From assembly GCA_008692225.1 (NCBI GenBank), contig VICG01000004.1, positions 1,798,501-1,862,500 on the forward strand: a stretch of DNA of 64,000 nucleotides. The letters run 5' to 3'. Source of the stretch: Monilinia fructicola. Lineage: Eukaryota; Ascomycota; Leotiomycetes; Helotiales; Sclerotiniaceae. The notes beneath the pieces were generated by a model that saw nothing but the letters and a program-made list of their open reading frames with translations, did not search any database and had not been told where the DNA came from. Made by a program: the position numbers and the translations under genes. Below, in pieces: positions 1-11,059 of this stretch; positions within the stretch are counted from its first letter, which is position 1; each line of letters opens with the position of its first letter.

Positions 1-2159
1 AACGATGCGTTTCCATCCAGAGCTATCCGTAGATATCAATCTATCGCCAGCGGAAGGTCTCGAATCAAGTGACTTCACGGCACCTAGTCCAATGAAACAA
101 AGTCTGCTCTGGAGATGACTTGAATGAGCTCTGGGGACTCGGTACAGAGTTCAGCAACGCCATATGGAAATGAGTGGATTTTGTGGCCATATCTTGCAAA
201 GAGATTTCCAGCAAGTTTAGCACGCGGTCGCTTTTCGATCGTCTCTGCAAATCGAGAGTGGATTGTATCAAGTGCGAAGAGTGGGTTCTTTTGAGGAAGG
301 TAAGGTGGTGATGGGCAATCTTTCTCATTTGATAAGAGCTTAGGTGGTTCCATATACAGTGATACGAAGAGTAAGAAGGATAATTGCCCATAGTAGTAGC
401 TGAGATGAAACCTGTTATAGAGCGTCCCCAATACAGATACCAAAGGAATTTTTTCATTCAATGGGTACGAAAGTAATGGTTGAGGAGAATTGTAAATGTT
501 GTTCTCATCATTGGAAGAGCAATCAATGTCTTGGGATTAATGAGAGGTTCCAATTTGACCGACTATCAAGCTTGCAGTTGATAGCCAGCTGTTGTTTGGA
601 TGGTAGAGGTAGCAAATACCCATTTTGGACAAAACAATCAACAACAAATTTCTGGAATCTAATATGCATCTCCTTTCTTTTTAGATCTGGAAACGATCAA
701 TACCTTAAAAATCAGCGTGAAGTCCATGGCCGCCAACCTCGAGCGATTCAATTCTCAACTACGGTGAGATACTATTTCTGAGGGATGCTTGGCTTTGGAA
801 GAAGCAGATACGATTTGATAATTCTTGGTAACCTTAGTGTCCACCTGGTGGTCCTTTGAGGTCTTCAATTACCGGTCTTATGCAAGCAAAATGGGATTCT
901 CGCTTGCCAGTGATCCACATTCCTAATATTATATAGCCGTACATCCTATCCCCCTATTTTATGTGGGGAGCTTTAAAAGCAGCAGAAAGGTGATAAAACC
1001 GAACAATTTCGGGAATCCATGGATAATAGAAAAGGCTCCAAATGATGAAAAGAGTATCCCCTGAATTTATCAACAGGACTATCAGCCTTATGACCTGCCT
1101 TAGCGTTAATGGATCAGAGGTGCTTAGTACAATGCTACCCAGCGGCCTAAGCGAGGGATGACTGCATTGGAGCAACTGTTGGAACCCATCCCACCTGACA
1201 AGTCTTGCGGCGTCATATTCTAGCGCCAACTGTCACATAGGACGATGGTGTGCCCTGCATATACGTAAACACGTAAAAAGGACCTATAAAACTGCTCCCA
1301 AGTTCCCAGAATTCCGTCTCAAATTCTTCGGAATTTAAACACCCCAACCATTCTCCCAAAACGTTCCATACCCAACAAAAGTACCAAACACAATGATCCG
1401 ATATGAGCCATTTTGCTCGTAGAGCAAGTGTGGTACATGGCTTTTGTGATACGGCATCGAGCCCGAGAAAGTAGGAATCCTAGTGGTGCTTATCATAAGC
1501 AAACAATGATAATCAAACTTCAAACAAGGGAGACATTAAGAGGTTTTCTGAGCGAGACGAGACGCGTTGTGGCACAGTGCTTAACCTATTTGAGGACTTC
1601 TACAAATTGAATAGGTAAACAAACAAAACCAACCAAACGAATACAAACAAAACAAAACAAAGTGTGATCTTCAAACAAAATTCATATGAATACATTATAA
1701 ACTATTCAATATTACGTCCTCGGATTATATGATTAATGCAAACGGTTTAATCAAATCCACCGACTACCAAAGGAATGTAGTTAGGAACGCGACTCCAACT
1801 GTCCATACTATCACCTTTGAATTCTTCACCAGTCCAGCTACATTAACCTTACCATACCACCTTATACCCTCAAGCAAAAATTTGACAATCAATATATTAC
1901 ACAGATTCAAAGCAATTTAACTCAAGATGAGAGACTATTGATTGAATAATCGCTATACACCCACGTGATACCTAGCTACTACTAGGTCCTGTACTACCAT
2001 TCATCCAGATAGCAAACACCCAAGCGAATCTCCTTTCTAAAATTAACCCGATCGACTAATTCACCCCTGCTTGTTTGCTTACAATAACCTTATTCTTCAC
2101 CCAGTCAACAATCTGCGTCATTGGTTCTTGTTTACTTTACTTTTTCGAGAAGCTCTTCC
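1..2159. other. left-edge region, no confident gene
   Basis: I see no family I recognise here. A 125-codon open frame on the minus strand (461 down to 84) reads with ordinary protein-like composition, but it has no intron signal or motif I can use, and a second overlapping frame of about the same length exists on the same strand. A 91-codon minus frame (1229-954) is similarly unsupported. The stretch 1620-2100 is A-rich, with several AAACAAAC runs, and probably contains the promoter and 5' leader of the kinesin gene. Confidence 0.3.
84..461 (-). CDS. hypothetical protein, weak
   Basis: Open frame of 125 codons with an ATG start. The N-terminal ~35 residues are hydrophobic and Tyr/Phe rich, so a membrane segment or signal is possible. 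The rest is mixed and polar. No domain is recognised. It may be an exon of a gene running off the left edge, or chance. An alternative 130-codon minus frame overlaps it almost completely, which lowers confidence. The only support is open length. Confidence 0.2.
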   Translation of the reverse strand: MNEKIPLVSVLGTLYNRFHLSYYYGQLSFLLFVSLYMEPPKLLSNEKDCPSPPYLPQKNPLFALDTIHSRFAETIEKRPRAKLAGNLFARYGHKIHSFPYGVAELCTESPELIQVISRADFVSLD

Positions 2160-2225
2160 ATGTACTCACATTTACAACGACAATTTTGCGATAAGATTGC
2201 TGATATTAACCAAATATTAATTGCC

Positions 2226-4061
2226 ATGGCACTCGACCCGCGATTAATACCAGGCGTGGTATCAACTGCTTCTACCCCTTCTTTACGATCAAGAGAAGGC
2301 AGTGTTATGTCTATGGCCAGAGATACGGGTGGCAATGTTAGAGTGGTGGTCAGGGTCAGGGGATTTCTTCCTAGAGGTAAGTCGTATTTGAAATGGAAAG
2401 TATTGGAGCAATGAATTGACATCAATGTAGAAACCAACAGAGGAGCTGAGTGTCTGGTTGAAATGAACCCAACATCACAAGCAACCACCCTCCTCGTGCC
2501 TAATGATACAGACCCTGCAAACACTCGTTCGAAGATGCGCAAAGTCATTGAAGAGAAAAAATTTACATTTGACAATTCCTTTTGGAGCCATAATAAATCT
2601 GACAAGCACTATGCACACCAGGAAGACGTGTACAATAGCTTGGGAGAGGAGTTTTTGGATCACAACTTCGAAGGATACCATACGTGCATCTTTGCATATG
2701 GCCAGACTGGATCAGGAAAGAGTTATACAATGATGGGTACAGAAGATCAGCCAGGATTAATCCCAAGGACCTGCGAGGATCTTTTTCAGCGAATTGAGGC
2801 AGCACATAATGAAAGTCCCAACATTTCCTACAATGTCCGTGTTTCTTATTTCGAGGTCTATAACGAACATGTCCGAGATCTCCTTGTTCCATTCCATCCA
2901 AACCAACCACCCTATTATCTGAAGATTCGTGAATCTCCTACCGAAGGACCTTACATCAAAGACTTGACCGATGCCCCTGTTAAAAATATTTCCGAAATCA
3001 TGCGATATATGAAGATGGGAGATGCCAGTCGTACCACAGCAAGTACCAAGATGAACGATACCAGTAGCAGAAGTCACAGTGTCTTTACAATTATGCTCAA
3101 GCAGATTCACCATGATATGGAGACCGATGAAACAACAGAACGCACGGCCCGAATTCGACTCGTGGATCTCGCAGGAAGCGAGCGTGCAAAGGCAACAGAA
3201 GCAACAGGTGCCCGCTTACGTGAAGGAAGCAATATTAACAAGTCCCTAACAACTCTTGGTCGTGTAATTGCTGCTCTTGCGGATCCCAAACAACATCGTA
3301 CCGGAAAGCGCAACAAGGATGTTGTTCCCTATAGAGATTCCATACTCACCTGGCTCCTCAAAGATTCATTGGGAGGAAATAGTAAGACCGCAATGATTGC
3401 ATGCATTTCCCCGGCCGATTACGACGAGACTCTTTCCACACTTCGCTATGCAGACCAGGCCAAACGCATCCGTACACGTGCTGTCGTCAACCAGGACCAC
3501 GTCTCTGCCGCCGAGCGTGATGCTCAAATTGCTGCCATGGCCGAAGAGATTCGCATCCTACAACTTCAAGTTTCTAACTCGGACTCTACCCGCAAGGAAA
3601 CAGAAAGTAAAGCCCAAGATGAGAAACTCGAACAATACCAGAATAAGATCGCCCTTATGCAAAGAATGATGGAAGACAGAACCATGATATCAGAAGGCAA
3701 GATTCGAAACTTGACAACGGAAAATGAGGCTTTGAGATTACATTTGAAATTAGCTCTAGAAAGTTTGAAGAATCCAATCAAAGTGGAAAATACTAAGGCT
3801 AGTAGTGCACACAACCTTAGTCTTGGGGGCGAAGACAAATTGGCGCAGGTAAATGAGGGTGAGGAAACTGCAGAGGAAGAGGATTATGAACAGGGGTATA
3901 CGGATGAAGACGAAGCTATTGATGTCGGAGTGCATGAAGAGAGAGCAAGTGAGGTGCAGGGCTTCATGGGCGATTTGTTGAAGGATCTGGGTATGTTCAG
4001 AAAGAAGATTGATGATGACAAGGGTCGTTTCGGTCGGGAAGTCGGCGTTGGCGTTGTATGA
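2226..4061 (+). CDS. kinesin-3 motor protein, short form
   Basis: Microtubule plus-end motor that uses ATP to carry vesicles or organelles. Two exons: 2226-2376 and 2431-4061 (GTAAGT donor, intron ends TGTAG), giving 593 residues. The motor domain fills residues ~35-400. The P-loop GQTGSGKS is at ~141-148, switch I is the SSRSH element, and switch II/relay starts with DLAGSERA followed by an INKSL motif. The loop around GLIPRTCEDLF is typical of the Unc104/KIF1 (kinesin-3) class. After the motor come ~130 residues of coiled coil, then an acidic Glu/Asp-rich tail. There is no FHA, long stalk or PH domain, so the protein is far shorter than cargo-carrying Unc104 (~1600 residues). It resembles the short, fungal-specific kinesin-3 class (NcKin3/UncB type); that assignment is inference. 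An in-frame upstream ATG at 2160 would add 22 residues. I chose 2226 for its CCATGGC context. Confidence 0.92.
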
Positions 4062-4979
4062 GTATTTTATGAGGATATGGGCGAACTTCAACGGGCTGGT
4101 ATGGTTTGTGACGGAAAAATGATACAAGCGTTGGTGTTTGGGCGTTTTGTTATTTTATTATACCAAGGGTACCGAGGGCAGGATAGGAGTGTTGGATATG
4201 TATAGTTAAGGTCACGATTCATGGCATAGTGTATAGAGTAATGGAGTATTTGTTAGTATCTATTTATCTTTCGGGTGAACAAAATCGTGTTTTTGCCGTT
4301 ATCATAAAAAGGGTTGAGCTTCCTGCTGGTCTGCTCTCACACACTTTCAAGCTAGTGAACTTTCACAGCATGATACTTGACAGGATCGGTTTCGCTTTAT
4401 AAGAATGTAGATATGCAACACAGCTATTTTGAAGGGATTTTGTGGAGTGGATAGACTCCGATTCGGTGGGAAATGCTAAGCTCAAATGCCAGAACTAAAT
4501 GGACAGAAGAGGGTTGGTTTCGGTAGTTGGGGTCTAGATTTTCGGAAAGAGTGATTTCCACCTTGTAGTAAGCCCTAGATTAGTCTCCCATCCCCGCACT
4601 TGTTGGGATGGGGCCTGTAGAATGGGAATGCAGACTTGCAACATACGATTGATATGAGTCTGATTTCGGGTTTGCCACTGGGTAGGGGTTCGCATTCTGG
4701 CTTTCAGACTAATGATGACACTTACCATACAACACAGCGAAGAGACTAACGTGTAATGAGCCTCCCGATTGATGTTCTTGCTATCCACCCGTTTTATTTT
4801 TACAGGGGCCAATACCGTCTATTCCCCCATGCACCAAAGTAATTCTGAGGTCCTTTTTATCCAACGCCATATCCACCGCCAAGTGACCGAAGATTTCGGA
4901 TCGACATATCCCAATTTCAATTTATACAGAAAACCCAGACCACCATTCTACCTGCCCTGTTTACACATTTCGCCATCTC
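4062..4979. other. intergenic, convergent 3' ends
   Basis: Lies between the 3' ends of the kinesin gene (plus) and the NOPCHAP1-like gene (minus), so it should hold both 3' UTRs. Open frames here are short and in conflict with each other. I see no RNA gene or repeat. Confidence 0.5.
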
Positions 4980-5606
4980 TCAAAGCTCCTCAATTCCTGC
5001 CTTTTTAGACTCTCCCATCTTCCTATCACCATCCGCGTCTTTTTCCTCCACTTCGCTGTCACTGTCACTGTCACTCCCGCTCCCACTTCCCCCTTCTCTC
5101 GTCTCCTCCAAAACACCCAGTCCCAGATTCATCTCCACGTAACTCTCTCCCTCCTTTACATCCTCCAGCCCCCTCTCTTCTCCAGCCCTCATCTTCTTCA
5201 TCAGTTCCTCATTCGCCTCTTTCATCTGCTTTAAGAAATCGGGAAGATTGTTTAGGCCTTCTGAAGCGCCGAATCCACTGAGTGCAGATACACGCATCAC
5301 GGGACGGGCATTCAGGGGACGAATGAGAGGGATTTCATCTTCAGACTCGGAATCAGAAGAGGCGTCTGGTGATGAGGCTTCTGCTTGTGATGATGATGGG
5401 GTGGCCTTGGAAGAGACTGGGGGTGAGGATTCAGGTGACTTTGTGGATTTGGAGGGTGTGGTGGATGGTTGAGGGGTATTGGAACTGGTTTTTCCGAGGC
5501 TGGTACGTTTCCTTGATGGAGGTTTGGCGTCGAGGATCTTTCGGGTGGATGTTGATTCCGAGTCCATTTCTTCGGGGGGTGGCGAGGAGCGTTTGGTTGC
5601 TGACAT
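4980..5606 (-). CDS. NOPCHAP1/DUF4598-like acidic protein
   Basis: Single-exon gene of 208 residues when started at the ATG at 5606; an in-frame ATG at 5663 would add 19 residues. The N-terminal ~100 residues are Ser/Thr/Pro-rich and disordered. The centre has a conserved-looking block with IPLIRPLNARPVMRVSALSG, then an amphipathic helix, then VEMNLGLGVLEE. The C-terminus is an acidic (GS/DS)n tail. The arrangement of a disordered head, the 'IRPLNARP' stretch and 'EMNLGLGV' is what I know from the fungal DUF4598 family, related to human NOPCHAP1 (C12orf45), an assembly chaperone that links box C/D snoRNP proteins to the R2TP/RUVBL machinery. The family match is from memory of the motif, not a search. 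Function in nuclear RNP assembly is inferred. Confidence 0.65.
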   Translation of the reverse strand: MSATKRSSPPPEEMDSESTSTRKILDAKPPSRKRTSLGKTSSNTPQPSTTPSKSTKSPESSPPVSSKATPSSSQAEASSPDASSDSESEDEIPLIRPLNARPVMRVSALSGFGASEGLNNLPDFLKQMKEANEELMKKMRAGEERGLEDVKEGESYVEMNLGLGVLEETREGGSGSGSDSDSDSEVEEKDADGDRKMGESKKAGIEEL

Positions 5607-6529
5607 AGTGAGTGTGTCAGGTGAGTTGTTGGAGTGAGGTAAGATTGGATAGGGGAGTTCCAAACAGTCTCAGATAATGGATGGAACCCGGCCAGTGATA
5701 ATCTGAGAGAGAAAAGAAGTAAAAATAAAGTTTGAAAGCTGTATATATTATAAGCATTGGGAGTTTCAATAAGTGATGTATCGATCTATTCGACCAGGGT
5801 ACTCACGGGCTTATGCGATAAAATACTAGTAAAAGAGAATATGTACTGTGTTCGTATTACTACCCCAAGTGTCCAAAATCCTTTTCCTTTCCACTTGATT
5901 TCCTAAACACCAATTGAAACAAAAAGATAGTAAGGGTGAAAGTGTATACAGTAGTAATATTTAATACTGTTGTCTCTTGAATTTGATTTGATGATTAGAT
6001 GGATTCGATACGACTTTCATCTCTCACTGCCAAAAAAAAAACAAAAAACCATGATCAAAAACTTCCCGTCATTTCTCACCGCCAAATACTGCCATAAATC
6101 ACGTTACTATCATCACGGCCACTCACCGGGCGTGTTTTACCTTCTCGGACCGCGCCATATATATCATGCCCTGCAATTCTGTGCAACCAATCGGGCCAAT
6201 GTGAAAGCCGAATAGACATTGCAAGGAGCGTCTACACTTTGAGAGGGCCGTTCGGGCGCTTGTTTCAGGGTTTCATTCTGATGGGATCCACTGCTTCAGA
6301 TGTGATCTGCTATGCATTATCTTGGCGCCACCGTTACTTCATAACATGATCCTTTGTCTCTTCTTATAATAGGTTTGCTCTCTCTTTCATCTTCTCCACC
6401 ATCTTTCTCTCCATCCCACCTTTGGCCCGTCAATCTCTTGGTATACTTTCCTACATCTTGAAAGCGGTAAAAGCATTTCGAACATCCTACTACAGTCTTT
6501 CAATATCACATATACACCATCTATACAAT
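5607..6529. other. divergent promoter region
   Basis: Separates the minus-strand NOPCHAP1-like gene from the plus-strand eIF4E gene, so it likely carries both promoters. Pyrimidine-rich TCTCTTTCATCTTCTCC tracts at ~6370-6410 precede the eIF4E start, as is common at fungal transcription starts. No gene is seen. Confidence 0.45.
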
Positions 6530-7558
6530 ATGGCGTTACGACCATCGCTCATTACACGAGGAATTGCTACCACAGGAGCAAGCGATACTGGATCGCCTGC
6601 TCGTGATGATGCTAAGAAGAACATGTTGAAGGCAATGCGTCCATTGCCCACTCAACATTATTGGAACGTATATTTCGATAGGTCAGTGCTCTTTCTATGA
6701 GATGTGTGGATTCTGCAGGGTCTTGGGTTATTATGATTGCTAACGGAATATCGAATAGACAACAGAAGGATCAGAAGCCAGCGGCAGATGGGAGCTACAA
6801 TGCCACCCTTGACAAGCTCCCTACACAAATCGAGTCGATCCAGGATTTCTGGCGTTATTGCAACAATACTCCTTTCGATCAGATTAAGATGAGAGAGTCG
6901 ATTTATCTATTCAAACAAGGTTTCCAGCCAGTGTGGGAAGATAGGAGAAACATAAATGGAGGCAGCTGGACATTCAGGGTTCCCAAACAAAATGGCCCGG
7001 ACTTTTTCACTAGAGTTCAATTGATGGCCATAGGGGAGAAGCTTCAAGGTTGCTTGGAATTAGGTAAGAACATTTACGCCAACCTTTCGGTTAAAATGAG
7101 GCCAGCCCCTTTATACGTGAGATTTGGAATTTCGAACACGCAAGAGGATCAAAGAGATTGCAAGTGTTGATCTCACAGCGTGTTTGAATTATTCTCGGAA
7201 AAGTGTTCCATTCACAAGTTGGAAACGTCAAAGGCTATGAGATTGGATATAATCTGAAATTAATGCTAACATACGCATAGGTGATCAATTGTGTGGTGTC
7301 GGTCTCTCTGTTCGCTTTAACTCCCATCTCATATCAATTTGGCATCGTGATTCTTCCAAGCAAAAATCCATCGACGCATTACTCGCTACGGTATTAGAGG
7401 AGCTCCCCCAAGAACTGAAACCTAAGCCCGACAACTTCTTCTACAAGAAACATTCAGATCACGCCGGATTCAAAGCTCCCCCAGCGGAGGGCACATCCGA
7501 ATCCGCACAGACCGAGGTCACTGCGCCTAAAATTCAGACGGAGGTTCCAGCAGTTTAG
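6530..7558 (+). CDS. eIF4E-family cap-binding protein, class II (4EHP-like)
   Basis: Binds the mRNA 5' cap; class II members usually repress rather than start translation. Three exons: 6530-6681, 6759-7063 and 7281-7558, which join in frame to 244 residues, a normal eIF4E size. Landmarks in order are HYWNVYFDR, IQDFWRY, YLFKQGFQPVWED (cap-contacting Trp-Glu pair), NGGSWTFRV, and CGVGLSVRF...ISIWHRD near the end. At the position where canonical eIF4E has its first cap-stacking Trp, this protein has Tyr (SYNATL segment before IQDFW). That substitution is the known hallmark of the 4EHP class. The C-terminal ~40 residues are a low-complexity Ala/Pro/Thr tail. The family is certain; the class II call rests on the Tyr and overall resemblance. 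Confidence 0.93.
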
Positions 7559-7925
7559 AATTGCTGTTTCATGGTATCAAGAGAGTTATGTGGGAACAGG
7601 CGTCACAAATATGTCTGCAAATGTCAGATAATGAGGATATTCATGAGTTGGAAGGTGTTTTGCCGGACGGACCGGATTTTGCATGTTTTCGCGGGCGTTA
7701 ATACCAAGAACAATCAGCTAAATAAATGAAATTTGTGTATAAAGACAACGTCATGCAATTCTTCTTTGTATGTGACTCCATTCATGGTGATATCAAATCA
7801 AATCCCGAACGCCACGCCAGAAGTGCCACCGGTAAATCATACCTAGCCCCAGAACTCCATGTGCGCCAAGCACTTGGGATCCCATGTCATGTATTAAATA
7901 AGCCCATCCATCAATCGTGCAACGT
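7559..7925. other. intergenic, convergent 3' ends
   Basis: 3' flanks of the eIF4E-like gene (plus) and the EF-hand gene (minus). The open frame on the plus strand that enters from here is the reverse complement of the EF-hand coding region. Nothing else seen. Confidence 0.4.
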
Positions 7926-8741
7926 TCATCTCCACATCCCTGCCCTCCTCATCACCCCCTCAAATTCATCCCTCTCCACACCCTTCCCCACACCCTTTCC
8001 CCCATTCGCCTCCAACAACATACTAACTAGCAGATCCTCATCCACATCCTCCTTCAACAACATCGCCACCCTCTTCAACGTCGCCAATGTAATTTTTCCC
8101 ATGTCTTCTCCACCTGCGCCTCCGTTTTTCTTCTGTCCTGCGCTTGTGAATAGTCTAAAGGCATCATCCACATCTTTTTTATGAGAGTCCGACGTCCTGG
8201 TTCGAGAATGGAATTTGATGGCGCAAATGGCAAGGAAGTGACGGTAGACGGTATACCCCTCATCTTCGGGGTCGAGGATGCTATGGTATTCGCGAAGCTC
8301 AGACGCGGTGGGGGTTAGGCCGAGTGCTCTATTCTTTTGGTCAGTATAGACTTTCTCAGAATATACCTGTATTTTCGCAAAATCGTGCGGATCGATAAAT
8401 GAATGCTCTGGGGAGCGCAAACCAAATTGCACATACATCAAAGCTCTCCGCACATCACCAATCGCAATAACACCCTCCTTTTCCCCCTCCATTTTCTGCG
8501 AAAATAAAGAAAATGCTTCCTTGATCTCTGTTTCTTCCGCGGCGGTAATATTGTGCTCCTTAGCTAGCTTGGAGCGCGGTCCTGCTGCTGGCGCAGAGGT
8601 ATCTTTGCGTTTTGCCGGCTGGCATTTTGTTAGCTCTGGATCTAAGATGGGGAAGAGAGGGCGAATACCATTTTTGTACCAAGTAATATTGCGAATAGAG
8701 GTTTGTGCAAAGAATCTTGTAAACTGGGACTTGAAGTGCAA
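7926..8741 (-). CDS. degenerate EF-hand (calmodulin-like) protein
   Basis: The open frame runs from 8741, but the first ~40 codons are doubtful. A branch site and acceptor (CTAAC...GCCAG) end at 8619, so the main exon probably begins at 8618 with PAKRKDTSAP, after an upstream first exon I could not place with a good donor. The core exon encodes 230 residues: a helix with EIKEAFSLFSQ that looks like the first EF-hand of calmodulin-type proteins, a long central insert, LDPEDEGYTVYRHF (EF-loop-like, but lacking the final Glu), and a third helix pair with DDAFRLFTSAG. None of the loops has the full calcium-binding pattern, so calcium binding is doubtful. It is likely a structural or adaptor protein of the centrin/calmodulin fold. 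Subfamily unknown. Confidence 0.7.
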   Translation of the reverse strand: MHFKSQFTRFFAQTSIRNITWYKNGIRPLFPILDPELTKCQPAKRKDTSAPAAGPRSKLAKEHNITAAEETEIKEAFSLFSQKMEGEKEGVIAIGDVRRALMYVQFGLRSPEHSFIDPHDFAKIQVYSEKVYTDQKNRALGLTPTASELREYHSILDPEDEGYTVYRHFLAICAIKFHSRTRTSDSHKKDVDDAFRLFTSAGQKKNGGAGGEDMGKITLATLKRVAMLLKEDVDEDLLVSMLLEANGGKGVGKGVERDEFEGVMRRAGMWR

Positions 8742-11059
8742 ATCGCGAGTTGATATTCATAACGTTCGCCCGCGATGACGCGAAGTGCCTTACTGACGAG
8801 GCTGAAGTGGATCTGGGTCAATTGACCAATTGGCTGTACTCAAGCTAGACCGAATCCTCCTTAGTGCGTACGCTAGCGATCCAGATGAAAACCTCGAAAT
8901 TTTTCTCTCCAGTTCCTTTTCTCTTCATCAACATCACAATATTGATTCATATCCAGAGGATCCTCAAGCAAACGTGGTACTTACCCTTTGAACATGTTTT
9001 CATGAGGTGACTTCCTATTCACAAAGGAAGGTAGGTATTCTTTTTTCACAATTTCTCACCATAATTTCCCATCTCTTCCTCAAGGAAGAGAAAACGAAAT
9101 CCCCAACATAGCATAGCTTCAAAATATTGCTAGAGCTTGCCGAGTCTCAACCCAGAGCGAGCAAGTGTGGACAGTGAAGCAAGAATAAAACCCGAGTCAC
9201 GATTTTGATTCTTCGAGACTTTTCCTTGAGGTATCCTTGCTATGAGACTCGTCGATGAGTTTTGTGTTTGGTTCCTTTAGGAGACATTTTTTCGGTATGA
9301 TGGAAAAAGTTGTGGGGAGTGGAGGAATGCACTCATGTAATGGGAGGTGTAGTAGCCAATTATAGTTACATTCATTGATCATGTTTTCTCACCGGTGTGA
9401 TGTGTGTGATGTGATGTGATGTGAAGCTAACTATCCGAATTCTATATCATTGACCAAGTTGGTCCGAAAAGGGCACGAATGAGGCTGGCTAGCTTTGAAA
9501 TTGGATTTTTGATCTCATTGTTGGAGCTTATTCACGCCCTGTATAGACAGACGATCAGCAATTATACAGCTTGGGCATTGTAAATTAAGGTGTTGTTTTT
9601 GTTGTCGGTGTTTATATCAATCTCCAACACTTCCCCTCTCACACCCATCTATCAATTTTTAATATTCGAGACCATACCATATACCAAAACTGCTCGCAAG
9701 CACATAGTGGCGTTCTATCATCTTCACCTCCCTCTACTTAGCCCGAGACCTCGTACTCCTGCTCCAGAGATAACATTCTAAGAGTTTCATCAGCTCACTC
9801 AGTTACTCCTTGAAAAAATGTCGATCGCCATTAAACTGTGGAGGTCTCTTTTTGTCATCCAAGCAAATCAAGGATGAGGAAACGATTCCCGGAAGTGTGA
9901 ATAAGAAAGAATCATATTCGAGTGATCAGTGAGGATTCTAATTTGAACATTTGGCTAGAGTAGTTCATCTCCAAGCAATTGGGCAATACAATCCTCTCAA
10001 TGCGACGTTGCAGTTCAATATATGAGCTCGCCCCTAGACTTTAGCACGTCCTTCACCGATGTACAAATGTCATTTTCTTGATGAAGTACCTTGTGTAGAT
10101 TGACTATGGGATTATCGCTCTCTCTCTTTTCGTACGTGTCCGAATTATGGTATCCAGGCGTATCGCAAGGTAGACGACGCATCCAAAGCCTGCTTTTATG
10201 GGCAGGAGATTTAGTTTAGTTGCAACTTGTGCTCGAAACTTGTGATAGACTTGCTTGGAATGAACTTGAATCTCTGCAGAGGCCACCATGCGACAAGTAT
10301 GAACTATGAACGTGATTCTGTTCACAAACTTGAGATGGTAGATAGTTTTGTTAATTAAATCTGAGTTGGGAGAATTACTGAGGTATCTTGTTGGTGTTGG
10401 ACGACCACTTGCACTTTTCAATATCCGTGTCGCCAAACAAGTCTTCGCAAACCCTACCCGGCAACAACAAACAAAAACTCGCTGCTATCCAATCCAAACA
10501 AAAATCATCAAAATTAAAAGACAAAATCACAAAAAGACAGTTCACTGGCAAGCTCAGCTACATCTGCCCCAGGTGTGCAATTCCTCCCCGATGGAGGATT
10601 GGAGAGCCCGGTCGCATTTTGACATTGGAGGCACTACTGCAGTGCGCCACTCAACCCACCCGGCTAAGTGGTCTTTCCCTATTTTGTTAGTGACAGGATT
10701 GTTTTGTTTCGGTATATATATGCTAGAAGAAACGTGAATGGGTTGAAAGTGAGTGCTGTTCTTCTTACCGAGGCGAACCGAAAAAATTGTTTATTGAAAA
10801 GCGAATATTTTGCCATCTGTCTACACTCTATCATTATTTCTTCCCCATTGCTATCCAATCTTGCAATTCATACTCTTCTCAATCTTTATCTGACATGTAC
10901 CTGGTACCCCTCTCCCAACTGCTCCCCTCACAATTGACTTATGGAAACGCCAAGTCAGATACCAGAGGAGTATTCTGATATCTTACCTCAGAATATCTAA
11001 ATAGCAATGATGATCTTGTCAGCAGAGATAACTCAGGCGGTACTATAAGTCAACCTTGC
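8742..11059. other. long intergenic stretch
   Basis: About 2.3 kb without a supportable gene. Frames are short and conflicting. There is a small tandem TGATG/TGTGATG tract near 9395-9425. Promoter elements of the EF-hand gene must lie at its left end. I see no tRNA, repeat family or recognisable relic. Confidence 0.4.

Noticed and set aside
954..1229. 91-codon minus frame with a hydrophobic stretch
   Set aside because: No splice context, motif or partner; too short to support.
2132..2605. 157-codon minus frame over the kinesin start
   Set aside because: Antisense of kinesin exon 1 and the start of exon 2; no motif.
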